Shown one piece after another: positions 1-12,213 of a stretch of 64,000 nt of DNA (its first letter is position 1; every line of letters starts with the position of its first letter). A program made the translations under genes and the position numbers. The stretch covers positions 1,927,950 through 1,991,949 of the forward strand of contig PCDI01000006.1 of NCBI GenBank assembly GCA_002778195.1, read 5' to 3'. The DNA comes from Raffaelea ambrosiae (taxonomy: Eukaryota > Ascomycota > Sordariomycetes > Ophiostomatales > Ophiostomataceae). A model generated the notes under the pieces. The model saw nothing but the letters and a program-made list of their open reading frames with translations, did not search any database and was not told the origin of the DNA.

Positions 1-1625
1 ACAGGCCTACGAGAGCTACCGGCCCTGCGAGACGTTTGAGGACCTCTCGCCGTCGACCAGCATCTGCCCGCGCGCGTCCATGGACACCTACATGTCCCTG
101 ACGGACTCCGAGGACGAGGACGGCCACGACGACAACCACGCCAACAGCAGCAGCCTGTCCGAGAGCACGCTGGACGACGACGACGACGACGACGACGACG
201 CCTACTCCGTGTCCGGCTCGTCGCGCCAGAGCGACAGCTTCGACGACGACCGCATCCCGCCGCTGCCCGAGTACTGCCATGACATCGTCGACAGCAACGT
301 GCAGCCGGCGAACCCCCACGAGTTTGCCCAGCTGTTCCCCAGCCTCAACCGCATCTCCATCCGCCACGACGAGTTCACTGCCGACGGCAACATGAACCTG
401 CGCGTCGACATGACGGTGCCCAGAGGCAGCCGACGCCGTCCCACGTCGTACCAGCTGTTCCACCTGCGGATGTACGACCTCGCCAAGCGGGAGTTTTCCC
501 TGCGCCGGTACTGCCGAGACTCGGGTCGCGAGGTGTGCAATGCCAAGCTGGCGGAGCTTGCCGAGAAGCAGAAGAAGAAGCAGCAGGAGCAGCAGCACAA
601 GCAGCAGCACAAGCAGAGCAAAAAGGCCATGAACGGCGTCGTCGCGGGCGCCCACAACGGTCGTCCCACGCTCCAGCGCTCCGTGTCCTCGGCTCTGCGC
701 TCGCTCGGCATGGGCGGCGGCGGCGGCGGCAGCAAGGCCGCCTCGCGCCGGCCCAGCACGTCCCACTCGCGCACGTCGTCGTCCCATGGCGAGCATGCCT
801 ATGCCGACAGTGACGAGCGGCCCCACCCCGTTGTCCGCGTCGACTCGTGCCCCTCAGCCACCTCGGCGTCCGAACGCCCCAGCACAGCCCCCGCCACGTC
901 TTTTCCGCACAGCAAGCCGGCAGCCCGCCCCATCCACAACAAGAACAAGATCAAGCTCGAGTTCAGCAACTACGCCCGCGTCGACGTCGAGCGCCGCCCT
1001 CTCCATGGCAGCAGCAGCAGCAGCTCGTCCAAGAAGTCTTCGTCGAACAGCACGGCCGGCTACGAGTTTGACTGGTGGGGCCACAAGTACTACTGGAAGC
1101 GCGTGCCCGAGAAGCATCTCGACGTCGTCCATTTCCACCTGATGCGCCGCGACGACCGCGGCAACGAGACCGCCGTGGCCCACATTGTCCCCGAGACCCG
1201 GTCGCCCAACCAGGTCCAGGCCGACGAGGAAGCCGGTGGATGGGTGCCGCCCTGCCACTTTTGGATCAGCGATCCCTCTGTCCTCGCCGCCATGACCGAC
1301 GTAGCTGAGTGAGTAGCTCCCTAGCCCCCCCTTTGCTTTTTCTTTTCTGTTCTGCGTGTCCCCCTTCTAGCGTCCTTGATCGTTCTACGTACTAACAACA
1401 AACAGTGTCATCATGGCAACGGGATTGATGGCCCTTGTGGACGACTGCATCCGCGCGCGCTGGCAGTCGCACCACCAGCCGGCGCGCAAGGCCGCCTACC
1501 GCCTGGGCATGCCGCTGATGCACAACGTCTTCCACCGCCGCACCAGCAGCAGCAACAGCGCCGGCGGCGGCAGCAAGTACACGTCCAGTCCGCTGCGACA
1601 GGCCCAGCCTGTTGCAGCCTACTGA
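1..1625 (+). CDS. Unrecognised fungal protein, 5' partial, two exons
   Basis: The reading frame is already open at base 2 and runs through the ATG at 80 without a stop, so the true start lies before the window. Exon 1 ends at 1308 (donor GTGAGT, phase 2). The intron is 1309-1405, with a TACTAAC branch point near 1390. Exon 2 is 1406-1625 and ends in TAC TGA. About 508 residues are visible. There is an acidic N-terminal part with a long Asp run, then a conserved-looking block with YQLFHLRMYDLAKREFSLRR and SGREVC. A Gln/Lys-rich coiled stretch, a Gly run and Ser-rich disorder follow. A second ordered block has FDWWGHKYYWKR and ends with the PLMHNVF segment. The two ordered blocks split by disorder look like a conserved fungal protein, but I cannot assign a function. 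The gene is convergent with BBC1. Confidence 0.8.
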
Positions 1626-4269
1626 ATGTCGACTCGCTAATTATACTACTCTACGTTTGTCTCTCTTTTGTTACAATTTTCTCACCGTGGCGTTTCAACA
1701 TGGCCCAACGTTTTTCTTCCCTTCGCATATACGGCCGACGCTCTCAGCATTCTATATAAGCCTTCTGTCTACACTTTTTTTTTGGTCCTACACTTATATT
1801 ATTATACTGTACTTTTGCCCTTTTTTTTCTTGCATGAGAGGTTGGGCCTCTTTTCGGGGGAGACATTTACGGAATTTTCTCACGGGATATACGCAAATTT
1901 GCAAGCTTTTTTTCCCCTTTTGGGGGGTTGGGATAGGATTACGGGATGCGATGCGTACAACACGCATCATGGGATTTGCGGGATAGCAGGAAAGAGCATA
2001 TTCCGTGGTATATATGACTATTGTGTTTATGTTGTTATGGCTTGCACATTTGGGTTGTTTTTCCCACCATACGGGGAACATTCGGCGTATTGGGAGTCGG
2101 GCATATTTTTATTCTTATTTTTCTCTTATTTGTACTCTCTTTGTTTTTGGTGAAAGCGGCTACACTTTCTGGGGTGGTTTGTACTTTCCAGAGCGTGGTT
2201 TTTATTTTTATTTTTATTTCTATTTCATTTGTTCGTATATACTTGCACGCCTGCGCATGCAGCGGTTTTTTTCTTATTCCCATGCATATACGAGTACGAG
2301 TGTATGAGAGAGCCTTTGAACGACCAACAAAAATACACAGTAATCACAAAAAAAGAAATAGGCTGATTTGCACATTTTGCACGTTATACTTTGCACATCG
2401 GCTCGCGTTATTTTTGGGTATTTGCACCAGGGGGGTTTCTTTTTTTTTCACATTGGTTTCTCATCTGGTGTCTCAACTTTGCATGTGGTGGCCGGCATGT
2501 GACGTGCGCCATTGGAGCACAGCATAATAATATTACTTAGTACTTAATACGAAAGAGACCTGGGGGTAGCTGAACAACGTGGCACCCAAGACATGCTGAT
2601 GGCAGGCGCATGAAAGGTGATTGTGCCTTTCCTCGCGAGGGGGGGTCAAGTACACAGTACCGTTTCTTCATCCTCTTTTCACACGGCCACGATATACAGT
2701 GCACGCAAACGCACTCTCACCGTAAATGGCCGGTCAAACAAAGAAGGAACAAACAAGGGCCATGAATCAGGTGACAGCACCGAGTCGTGGCCAGACTCAG
2801 CAAAGGATCCCAGAGTGTGAGCACACGAGGCGGCGAGGCAGGACCACGAGGAAGTTGGCCCTTGGGGAGCAGAACTCGGCCATATTGGTCAAGATGCTGC
2901 GCAGGCGAGTGCAGTGCATGCGTGCATTTGTTGTGTGAAACTATGCATATGCACGCCTTGGCGAGCACAACTGTTTGATTCACTTTTGGTTTCATGTTTT
3001 GAGCTTTGCCCGCCTTTTTGTTGGGGCAAGTTGGAAACAGGTCAAAAAGACAAAAAGATAAGTCCGTAGTTCCAATTTATGGTTAATTCCGAGATAGGAG
3101 ACCGATTCACAAATACAAGTTGTACACAAGCACTTTCATTAAAATACAAGGTTCGTATACCCCATCGGGAAACGGCTGAAAATGAAACGAGTGGATGAAG
3201 CGTCTCATAAAGGAGGGCTCTGAACTTCTTTCGAATAGAACACCAACGATACACGATATATATATATATATATGTATGAAAAATGAAGGAGTGAACAAAT
3301 GAGTTGAAAGAATTGAAAGAATTTGATATTTTGATATGAATGGAGCTGGATACAGAAAAGAAAGACAAAACAGGCAATTCAAAAAAAGAGAGCAAAAAAG
3401 ACTGAATCGACTAAACAAGAAAACAAGAAAGACTGGCAAAAAAACAAAACCAGTAACGCAGGCAAAGACAAAAAAGGGGGGCGAATACACAGATGCAACC
3501 AAAACGAAAAAGCAGAGCAATGGAAACAATAAAAAACATACAAAAAAAGCTGCAAACAGAGAGGCACGTCAGCAACCACTTTTTCCACCATAAAAACGGC
3601 CTCGGGAGAATGTGTGAAAGCAGCCAAACAGGAGAAAGTCTGTGCCAGAATAAGCCACAATTTTGGTGTCTTGTCATATCCCTGTCAAAAAAACACAATC
3701 CACAGAACAGAAATCCCCTCAAAAAGCTGCCGATCCCCCCCTCCCCCCCCCTCCTTTCATCGCCCAACACGCATCGTACAGCTGCTCAAGTGTCGGTGTC
3801 TCTTGGCTGCTGCTGCTGTGTCTTTCTTTCGATGGTCTCGTCCTCCATTCTCGTCTCCTCCTGTTCTCGCTTCTCCTCCTCCTCGAAGCACCACGGGTGC
3901 ATGGTGGTGATGGTGACTATGATGACTATGCTGGCTATGCTGGCAGCAGGGCGTGCTCATGTGTACTGGTGTAGGGAGGTGTGCCGGTGCAGGTAGGGGT
4001 GAGGAGGGCATCGGCGGAGGCATCGGCGGCAGAGTATGTGGCACTTGGTCATGGGGTGTGTGCGCCGCCCACGGCCAAGCCCACGGCGACGACGACGATG
4101 ACGACGGCGGCGGCGACCAAGACGCATGAGGAGACGGCCACGATGTTGTTGACGCCTGCTAGGCGGCTGCATTCGACATGTTTCGCCGCATGGCTGTCGC
4201 CGCTGCCGCTGCCCCGCCTGGTGAAGATGCACCTACACTGCCACCACCCCAGTCCGCCACCAGATTCTC
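1626..4269. other. Convergent intergenic region (2.6 kb)
   Basis: This lies between the stop of the first gene and the stop of BBC1, so it should hold two 3' UTRs and terminators. The left two thirds is T-rich then A-rich, with a short (TA)n run at about 3255-3273. The last 500 bases next to BBC1 are GC-rich and open in several frames, with CAT-repeat (His/Met) and GAC/CGA-rich tracts. I see no gene here. A hydrophobic reading frame at 4049-4318 (-) overlaps the BBC1 end and is discussed under rejected items. Confidence 0.6.
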
Positions 4270-7200
4270 CTAGTTTTGGCCCTCCCAGCCGACCCAGCTC
4301 CGCGGCATCACGCGCCAAATCTTGACCTCGCCCGACCGCAGATCATCCAGCTTGAAGCTCTCGAGCTTGACCTTTTTGCTCTCGCGGCCCTGCTCCCAGG
4401 CGCGCACCTTCTTCTTGGTGCCGTCCCACTCGGCCACCACGGCCACGTGGTCCGGCTTGCCCACCTCCATGCTGTACTTGGCGTGCATCGCGCCGTGCTT
4501 GCCCTGGAACCTGGCATTGCGCAGCGTGACAATGTCGCCCGCCCGGATCTCGTCGTTCTGCGACGTGCTCGCATTGGCCAGGTTCGCATACACCAGCGCG
4601 CCGTACGCCCGCGTACCCACGGGCAGCAGCGCATCCTTGAAGGGCCGGATCAGCTCCAGTACCAGACTCTGCGGCGTGCCGTCGCCCACCACCGTGTCCT
4701 TCTTGGCCTGCACCGCATCGCCAATGTGGCGCCCAAACCGCTCGTACGACTGCTCCAGCTGGTCCTGCCGCAGACTCCGCGGCGGCGCCTCGTGGCGCTG
4801 GTCGAGCTGCACGTCGGACGCGTCCGTCGGATCAAACCGCACCGTCACCACCGTCTGCGAGTAGTCCAGGTACAGCACGTAAATGTCGCGTGTGATCTCC
4901 ACCTTGCCGCCCCGCTTCGCCGACTGCGACTCTTCCGACTCGAAAAAGATGTCCTTGCGGCCCTGCAGCTGCGGCGGCAGGCCGTTCGGCTGCAGCCACC
5001 AGCCCGACTGCGGCGCCAGGTCAATCTCGTTGGCCACATATCCAGACTCCATCGACGGCCGCGTCACGTCTACCGACCGCCGGCCCGACATGCTCTGCCG
5101 TGTCACATCCAGCGACTGGCGAGCCGCGCCGCGGCTGCTGTGCATCGTAGAAACCGAAGCAAGATGAGGAGTGGGCGCCTGCGCTGCAGGTGGCGGCGGT
5201 GGCGGGCCTGGTGGGTGTGCCCGCGTGGTCGCCGTCGTGGAAGCAGACGAGTAAGACAGAGACAGATCAGGCGGTGTGTATGCCTCTTCCACAAGCGAGG
5301 AGGTCGTCGGTGGCTGTGGCGGTGGCGGCGCATATCCAGGGACCGGCACGCTCGCGATGGGTGGCGTGGACGAGGCGTAGTTGTACGGATCGTAGTCGTC
5401 GTCGTACCGAGTCGGCGCGCCGAGGGCCGCCGCTACCGCCTCCTTTGGCGGTGGCGGCGGTGGCGGCGGTGGTGGAACACGAGGCACGTCCGTGGAACGC
5501 CGCGAGTCAGTTGGCGGCAGGCTCGGCGGCAGGCTCGGCGGCAGGCTCGGCGGCAGGCTCGGCGGCGGTGGCGGCTGGCTTGGGATGGGAGGCGGAGCGC
5601 GGACTGCGCCTGGAATGGGAGGAGGGAAGGACGGGGTCTTCTCAGAAATGGGAGACTTGATGGAACTGTTGTCCTCGAAGCTGGAGTCGCGGGCGTGGGA
5701 CTTGAGCGAGTTCTTGTGCGGCACAGGGTTGGCAATGTCGGTGTCGTAGTCTCCCTCGTACTCGGTGATTTCCTCCTCCTCTTCCTCGCCCATATCGGCT
5801 GGCCGTCTCGGCGACAGGGGTGACCGGGCATCACTGGTGGACTGGCGGCTCAGGGAGCCGGGCGGAGGCGGCGGTGGAGGCCGGGTCTGGGCAGGCGGAG
5901 GCACCGGGGCCGAGCTTGGGATGGGTGGCGGGAGGCGGCTTGCACGTTTGTTTGGAGATGCCGGCGTCTCCTCTGTGAATGTGGATGCCCGTCGGGGCAC
6001 AGCCGGCGCAGTCGGCGCAGACAGCGGAGATGTGGGAAGAGGGGGCGGCACTTCGGCCTTGGGCGTCTCCAGCGAGCGCTGCTGAGGCTGCTCGGAGAGC
6101 TCGTCGTCCGAGGCAGAGCCCTCGCTCGGCGACTTGGCGTCAGTGGGTGCAGCCTGGACTGGCGGCGGCGGAGGAACAGGCCGACTGCCAGGGACAGGCG
6201 GAGCGGGAGCGGCTCCCCGGATGGGGACTGGAGGAAGGTCAGCAAAGGGATCAAAAGAATCTCGGCCAGGAATGAATTGCTTACTCGACGGCGTCCGGGC
6301 CAGAGACTCGGCAGGCGGCTCGTCCTCCTCGTCCTCCTGGACCGGGCTCTCCGACCGAGGAATGTCCTGGGCCGCGGTCCTGTCTTCGGATTTCCGCGAG
6401 GACAAGCCCGGCAGAGCCATCATGGTCGGGATCGGCGGAGCGGGACGGCCTGCCGGCTCGTCGGCGGCCTCGCTCGACTTCCGCTCGGGGGCCGGGGCGC
6501 GCTTCTTCTTGATTGGCGGCGGCGGCGCACCAAACATGCCTTGCATGCCCTGCATGCCCATCATGCCCATGCCGCCGCTCATCTTGGCCATGCGGGCCCG
6601 CAGCTCTTCTCGGCGACGCACCTCCGGATCCTCGTCATCCTCCTCCTCCTCTTCCTCCTCTTGTCCTCCTTCTTCTTCGTCCTCCTCGGCGTGGTCCTTC
6701 GTTCCCCGTTCTCTCTCATCGTCGACCTCCTTCGTCTTGATCTCGTCTTCGTCACCAGCCTCGTCGTCTTCCTCGACGGCCTCCTCCTCATGGTGATGAT
6801 GGTGGTGCTTTTCGGGCGCCGGAGCACCCACCATGATGGGAATCCTGGGCGGTAGCCGGGACGTCTCGTCGCTGTCATCACGCTCGGTCAGGTCATCGTC
6901 CTGGCCCTCCGTGGTGTCGCCGGCGCCGGACATGTCGGCATCGTTGCCGTCCTGCGCCTCGGCACCTCGGGATGGCTTCCGCCGCGGCGGGTGAGACACG
7001 CGCGGCGGGTGGTGGCTGTCGTCGACGGATCGGCGGCCTCCAGTTTCGTCCGTACCCCTGCGCTCAAGGGGCTGGTGTGCGGGCTCGCCAGCAGCTTCGT
7101 CCGTTGTGCTGACCGCCGTTTCGTGGCTGTCGAGCCGCTTCTTGGGAGGCCGCTTGGGCTTCTCTTTCTTGGCAGCGGCCTCGGCATGTCGTAGGGCCTG

Positions 7201-7871
7201 CTCCTGCTGCTCTCTCTGGAGACGAGCCATGCGCTCCTTGAGGCTCATCATAGGCTTCGGCTCGTCTTCGGCGTCTCCGCTACCCGAAGACGTCACAGGA
7301 GCTGCGGCTGACGCACTGGATGCTGCCGCAGGGACAAGGCCGGCTTTCTCGGCGCTTTCCAGGTTCTCGGCTTCGCGCTCTTTGATCTCAGGATCTTCGT
7401 CGCGGCGGTAGAGCTTCGTGGCCGGTTTCTCGCGCGGCGGGGGGATGTATGCATTGCGGCTGGGCGGAGGAGCCACAAAAGGCTTCTTGATGAACGTGCT
7501 GCTGCTGGAGCCAGTCAGACCGCTCGGCTTGAAGGGGGTGATGGGAGGCGCGGCGGCCTTGTTGAAGGCTGCTATCCGGTCGCGGAACGAGTTGCCCGTC
7601 GGCTTGTCAGACGCAGGCGGCGGCGGGCCACCTGCTGGTTTGGCCGCGGCCGGAGGGGGAGCCGGCTTTGGGACAGCGGCGGGTGCGGGAGCGGCTGGCA
7701 CAGGCCGGGGTGATTCAACAGCTCTGGCCGAGGCAACTGGGGATGTAGGAGTCGGCGGCTCGGCTGCCTTTGCGGGAGGTGACAATGGTGCGGGAGCTGC
7801 GGCGGGGCGTGGCGAAACGACCTTGACCGGCTCGGGCTCGGGCTCGGGCTCCGCCTCCTCCTCTTCGGGCT

Positions 7872-7902
<31 letters not shown>

Positions 7903-8238
7903 GGCCGCTACTGCTGGCGGGATTGCTGCAGCAGCTGGAGCAGGTGGCGAGGCGGAAGGTCCATCGGTCGAGACCCCAGCGGCGGCGACGGCCGAGGAGT
8001 CGGTGTGCTGGTGCTTGGTGCGGGCGCGGGTCGGGCGCGGCGGGGCGACGGGCTCGTACTTCTCGACAAAGTTGCGCGGGAAGAGGCCCTCTTGGTGCTC
8101 GCCGGCATCGTCGGTGTATTCGCCCACATACCACTCGGCATCCTCCTCTTCGGTGACGGTTATTATCTGGCCGGCCGCAAACTGCAGGTCGTCGTCGTGC
8201 GGCGACGAGTACTCGTAGATGGCCTTGACCTTGAACAT
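4270..8238 (-). CDS. BBC1: SH3-domain actin-patch protein Bbc1/Mti1
   Basis: Single exon, 1322 residues. It starts at the ATG that begins the SH3 domain (MFKVKAIYEY). The frame stays open upstream to an ATG at 8532, but that stretch has the composition of a leader. Residues 1-63 form a canonical SH3 domain with ALYDY-like AIYEY, the EEDAEWYVGEY segment and GLFPRNFVE. The middle is long, disordered and low in complexity: Pro/Ala runs, Glu runs, a His run, repeated SLPP units and a conserved ELRARMAKMSGGMGMMGM segment. The last ~240 residues form an ordered domain (from about DIFFESEESQ) ending in PRSWVGWEGQ, which is typical of fungal Bbc1. In yeast, Bbc1 is recruited to endocytic actin patches, binds type I myosin tails and restrains Las17/Arp2/3 actin assembly. 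Family assignment rests on the SH3 start, the central motif and the C-terminal domain. Confidence 0.93.
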
Positions 8239-9837
8239 GGCGGGCGGAGGAGCGCGTTGGGCAGCGCGTCTCGGTGAGGCCGTGGGAGGTATATGTGGTT
8301 GGTGGTGTGTTGAGAGGTTGCTTTTGCTGGGAGGCCTTGGCTCGGATTTCAAGCTTCGACCCCTCCTTTCCGGAAAGCGCGGGGAATGCCTGTAGTCGAT
8401 CGGTCGGTATGCAGAGGACGTGCAGGCCGGGCAGACAACCAGCGAGGCGGCCGCAGGGCAGGTGTGCGGGCACAGAAAGTAGAATGGGTAGGGCGAGCAG
8501 AAGGGGGGGGGGAGGAAGGGAGGCGTCGACAATGTGAAGGGAGGGGGTAACAGAAAAAGTCGGTCGATGCGGCAGGATGGACGAGAGCTGTTTTTCCCAC
8601 CGTTTGCTGTTAGGGGTTTTTAGGCAGCCGTCAGGGAAAGCCAGAGCAGGAAAGCCAGGGTAGCCAGGGAAAGCCGGGCACAAAACAGGGCGGCCGCTAC
8701 TGGGGCAGTGGGCAAAAATAGCGTGCCTGCGTCTGAGGGGCAGCCAAGCACGCCGTTGTTGGGGTAGCCAGTGAGAGGAGGCCGGTCAGAGCACCTGCTG
8801 CACCGAGGCGATCCAGGAGACGAAGCTGTCAGAGGACGTCACAGCAAGCAAAGCAGCAAAGCGTCAAAGCAGCAATGCAGACAAAAAGCAGAAAGAAAAG
8901 CTGTTGACGAAAACAGGAAAAAAAAAGCTCAAACCCAAAGAGTTGGGCCTCGAGGAAAGCCCAGCTTAGCCGGTTCTGCCGTGCTGCCAGCGCGTGACGA
9001 GCTCGCACTGGTTTGCTGTTGTCTGCCTGTCCGCTTGTGGCGTCCTGTTCTGTTGTGTTTGTCGCCGTCTCCCTTGCTTGTATCTTATTACTGTGCTGCC
9101 TTGCCTGTCGTAGTGGTTGCGTCGACGTCAGCGCATGAAACCGGGGGGCGGCCTGTAACGAGGCGGTGGCGGGCGAGTGCCGGGAAGAAAGGACGAATAA
9201 GACGAAGGAGACGAACACGCCAAAAGAGAGACGACTGTGTGCGGTTGTGCGGTGGTGGTCGACTCGGCCGAGGTGCAGAGGACTCGTAGGACAGTGTGGC
9301 TGTGAGCCGTCGTCAAAGTGGATCAATATATGCAATGGGGAAAAGACAAAAGACGATGATCAGAGCAGGCCGACTCTGCTTGTTTGCTGGCGTGCAGCTC
9401 CCCTGGTCGACTGGTCCGTCAATCTAAGGATACGAGCTCGAGAGGACGACAAGGGGTGGCGGAGGATGCAAGGACGTGGCCTGTTGCATTGGTAGAAGGG
9501 CGGAGGGGACGATGGTAGATGGGAATGGTGGATGAAGGCCTGGGCAGAAAGCTGGGACGGCAGTAAAACAGGTGTGGAGAAGGAAGGGGTGGCTGAGAAA
9601 GCCCATGGCTGCCAGCGTCATGACTGTCTTACACGGACCCTTCCATAGCTTGACCCTGTGGCTGGGCGCTGAGGTCACCGCGTGGCAACTTTTTTCTGCA
9701 GCACACCCCACATCGCCCAAACGGGGCTTCTGTCCTCTTAGATGCAAGTGTCAACCACCTCGAAGCTTCTTGACAGATCTGTCTCTCTTGTCGTCCGCAG
9801 CGACATCCCTGCCCTCACCCACCACACAGAACACACC
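8239..9837. other. Divergent promoter region BBC1/RTR1 (1.6 kb)
   Basis: This region lies between two divergent start codons. The first 450 bases upstream of BBC1 are C/T-rich on the coding strand, as in a long fungal leader. In the middle there are A-rich runs and GTCGAC-type sequence without a convincing gene. The last 100 bases before RTR1 contain an in-frame ATG at 9742. I treat it as leader because the conserved protein begins at 9838. Confidence 0.55.
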
Positions 9838-10809
9838 ATGGCCTCTGCCACGGCCAACAAGCCCCTCAAGGGCATTTTGAAGAAGAAGGAACCCCCCTCC
9901 GACGCAGGAGCATCCGCCACGCACAGCCGTCGCCAGCGCACAGAACAAGACAATGCGGAGATCGCCCGCAAACACGCCGCCATCCTCCAGCAGCGCAAAG
10001 ACCTCGAGACCACCATCTTCCAGTCCATCGAGAAGCTCACAGACTTTCCTCTCCGGCGAGACGACCCCCTCCAGTACAACGCCAGCCACCCCCACCCGGA
10101 CGACGCCGCCGCCTTCTGCCAGCTCGTCCGCATCTTCCAGCCCGGCGACTACGACGACCTCATCGAGGAGCGCAACACCTGCGGCCTCTGCGGCTACGCC
10201 CTGTGCGCCCGCCCCCGCCAGACGTTTGCCGGCCGCGGCACCTGGAAGCTCGTCAATTCCGGCCGCCAGGACTTTGGCATCGTGGCCAAGCGCGAGCTGG
10301 AAAAGTGGTGCTCGCAGGCGTGTGCCCGGCGCGCGCTCTACATCAAGGTCCAGCTGAACGAGACGGCGGCCTGGGAGCGCGTGGGCATCCCAGACATTGC
10401 CGTGGAGCTGTTGGAGGAGGAGGAGGACCGGAAGAGACGACTTCAAAAAGAGAAGGAGGAGGAGGAGAAGAACAAGAAAGAGTCCGGCAAGTCGGTGGCC
10501 GAAGCCCAGCTGGCCCGCGATCTGGCCCGGCTCCGACTCCACGAAGAGCGCAAGCTGGCCCAGGACGCCACGACCCTGGCGCTCGAGCGCGGAGACATGA
10601 CGTCGGCCGATCTGGCCGCAGCGGCCGACAACGACGCCACGCCCGGCGGAGGACGCATCCAGCCGACGATGGCCCCGCTGGTGGACATCAACATCATTGA
10701 GAAGAAGGTGACCACAGTACCGACAGAGCCGACCCTGGACGGCAATGCTGCTGCAGCAGACGCCCATTTGCTTACGGAAGGCCACAAATCAAAGTTTATG
10801 GCGGTTTGA
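9838..10809 (+). CDS. RTR1: RNA polymerase II CTD phosphatase Rtr1/RPAP2
   Basis: Single exon, 323 residues. The start chosen gives MASATANKPLKGILKKKE; an in-frame ATG 96 bases upstream would add 32 residues of poor character. The Rtr1/RPAP2 zinc-binding signature is plain: C-x2-C in ERNTCGLCGYALC, paired with the later CSQACARRALYIKVQL block, separated by WKLV and the GRQDFGIV segment. A charged coiled stretch (EEEEDRKRRLQKEKEEEEK) and a flexible tail follow. Family members dephosphorylate the C-terminal domain of the largest RNA polymerase II subunit during the early elongation transition, and help Pol II assembly or import. Whether the enzyme is catalytically strong has been debated for the yeast protein. 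The gene is divergent from BBC1 and convergent with RPS17. Confidence 0.92.
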   Translation: MASATANKPLKGILKKKEPPSDAGASATHSRRQRTEQDNAEIARKHAAILQQRKDLETTIFQSIEKLTDFPLRRDDPLQYNASHPHPDDAAAFCQLVRIFQPGDYDDLIEERNTCGLCGYALCARPRQTFAGRGTWKLVNSGRQDFGIVAKRELEKWCSQACARRALYIKVQLNETAAWERVGIPDIAVELLEEEEDRKRRLQKEKEEEEKNKKESGKSVAEAQLARDLARLRLHEERKLAQDATTLALERGDMTSADLAAAADNDATPGGGRIQPTMAPLVDINIIEKKVTTVPTEPTLDGNAAAADAHLLTEGHKSKFMAV

Positions 10810-11651
10810 AGAGAAGGGGGGGGGGGAAACTCCCAAAACAAGACCGGCCGAAACAGAGAAAGAGTTCTCCGGTCTTGGTGTGTCTTGGTGTGTATATTTG
10901 CAGGCAGGGTTGGCCTCCTTTTGCGTTTTACTTTTTACGTGGCGTTTGGTCAGCATAACAGGTCAGTCGTGGACCATGAGAGAGCATATTAGAAAAGTCA
11001 GATACCCCCAATTGAGATTTATGACGTCTTACAAGAGTCGTTTGCAAGTCTGATTGCCTTCAAGTGACAACATTGACTTATGACAACAAATTTTATGCAC
11101 CCCGATGCCCTTACGAAGTCATAAGATGCGTTCGCTAGAGCAGCATACACCCAGACAACAAAAATCAAAATGACAGCATTCCAGTATACACCACGTATCA
11201 CTTCTGGGGTAGGGAGGAGGGGAGGGATATTGGCGATCAAGCAAGACAACGCTCTTCAGATGAGATGAGCGTCCGCGACACCTGGTTTGTGCAAAACGTT
11301 TGCGTTTTATTATTTTTTTTCTGTTTCTTCCAAGTTGTTTTTTTTTGTTTCCATTTTCGTTCCCATTGCTGACCAGTCGCCTCTTATCTCAGGGCGTGTT
11401 TGGAGCAAAAAGACGAAAGAAGACCACACTCGCCAAAACAAAAAAAAAAGATCCGTAACGACGCCCCGTTTTTTGATAGTTTCCTCCCGAGTATAGTTTC
11501 GCATGGTATTTTTGATCTTATGTGGATAGGTTCCGAGCTGGGGAGGATTCGAATGGATGGGGGAAAGATGGACTCGAATACTCGGAATTGTCGCTGTTAT
11601 ACACCGCCGGGGGTCAAGAGAGAGGGGAAAGACACAATCTTTCTATCTCCC
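10810..11651. other. Convergent intergenic region RTR1/RPS17
   Basis: About 840 bases between two stop codons, expected to hold both 3' UTRs. It contains an 11-G run just after the RTR1 stop (about 10818-10828) and a T-rich stretch near 11310-11345. I see no gene in it. Confidence 0.55.
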
Positions 11652-12213
11652 TTAGTCGCGGCGGGGGGGACGGTCGCCGAAGCGGCGGCCGCCACGCTCA
11701 ATCGTCTGAGTCTGGGTGACGGGGATCACGTTGACGGGGATGGCATCGAACTGGGCAAGTTAGTAGGCTGGACGGAGAGGGGAGGGGTTCAAGACCCCAA
11801 ACGGCTGGAGGCCAGATAAATCTGTTCCCCCCCAAAGAGATTTAGAGGGAAGACAAAAAAAAACTTACACCCAGGTGCTTCAGCAGGTCCTTGGTCTCGG
11901 TGTCGACATCCAGCTGGCCGCTCTCGGACTGCGTGAAGTCCAGAGCCGACACCTCGGGGACGTACTGATCCTTGCGCTCGCGCTCCTCCTCCTGCAGCTT
12001 GAAGGAGATACCGCGGACAGGGCCACGCTGAATCCGCTTCATCAGATGCGTCGTGTAGCCGGCAATCTTGTTGCGCAGGCGCTTCGAGGCAATGATGGCA
12101 ATCTCATCGCACACCCGCTTGTTGGTCTCAAAGTCCAGAGTGAGCTTGGGGTAGTACCGCTCAATGATGCCCTTGGCGGACTTCTTGACCGTCTTCGTCC
12201 GAACGCGACCCAT
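11652..12213 (-). CDS. RPS17: 40S ribosomal protein S17 (eS17), two exons
   Basis: Exon 1 is 12213-11869 (115 codons), beginning MGRVRTKTVKKSAKGIIERY. The donor GTAAGT lies directly after the KHLG codons. Intron 11868-11751. Exon 2 is 11750-11652 (32 codons plus stop), starting FDAIPVNVIPV and ending in the basic tail GDRPPRRD. The joined protein is 147 residues, the usual eukaryotic eS17 size, and the join restores the family sequence LGFDAIPV. eS17 is a structural protein of the small cytosolic ribosomal subunit. The single intron near the 3' end is unusual only in position. The upstream region carries regulatory motifs described separately. Confidence 0.97.

Noticed and set aside
4049..4318. 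89-codon minus-strand frame with a hydrophobic segment overlapping the BBC1 end
   Set aside because: It overlaps BBC1 coding sequence in another frame and its hydrophobic run comes from GTC/GCC-rich sequence; BBC1 ends normally.
8239..8532. N-terminal extension of BBC1 from the ATG at 8532
   Set aside because: The extension is Pro/Cys/Ser-rich leader-type sequence, while the SH3 domain conventionally begins the protein at 8238.
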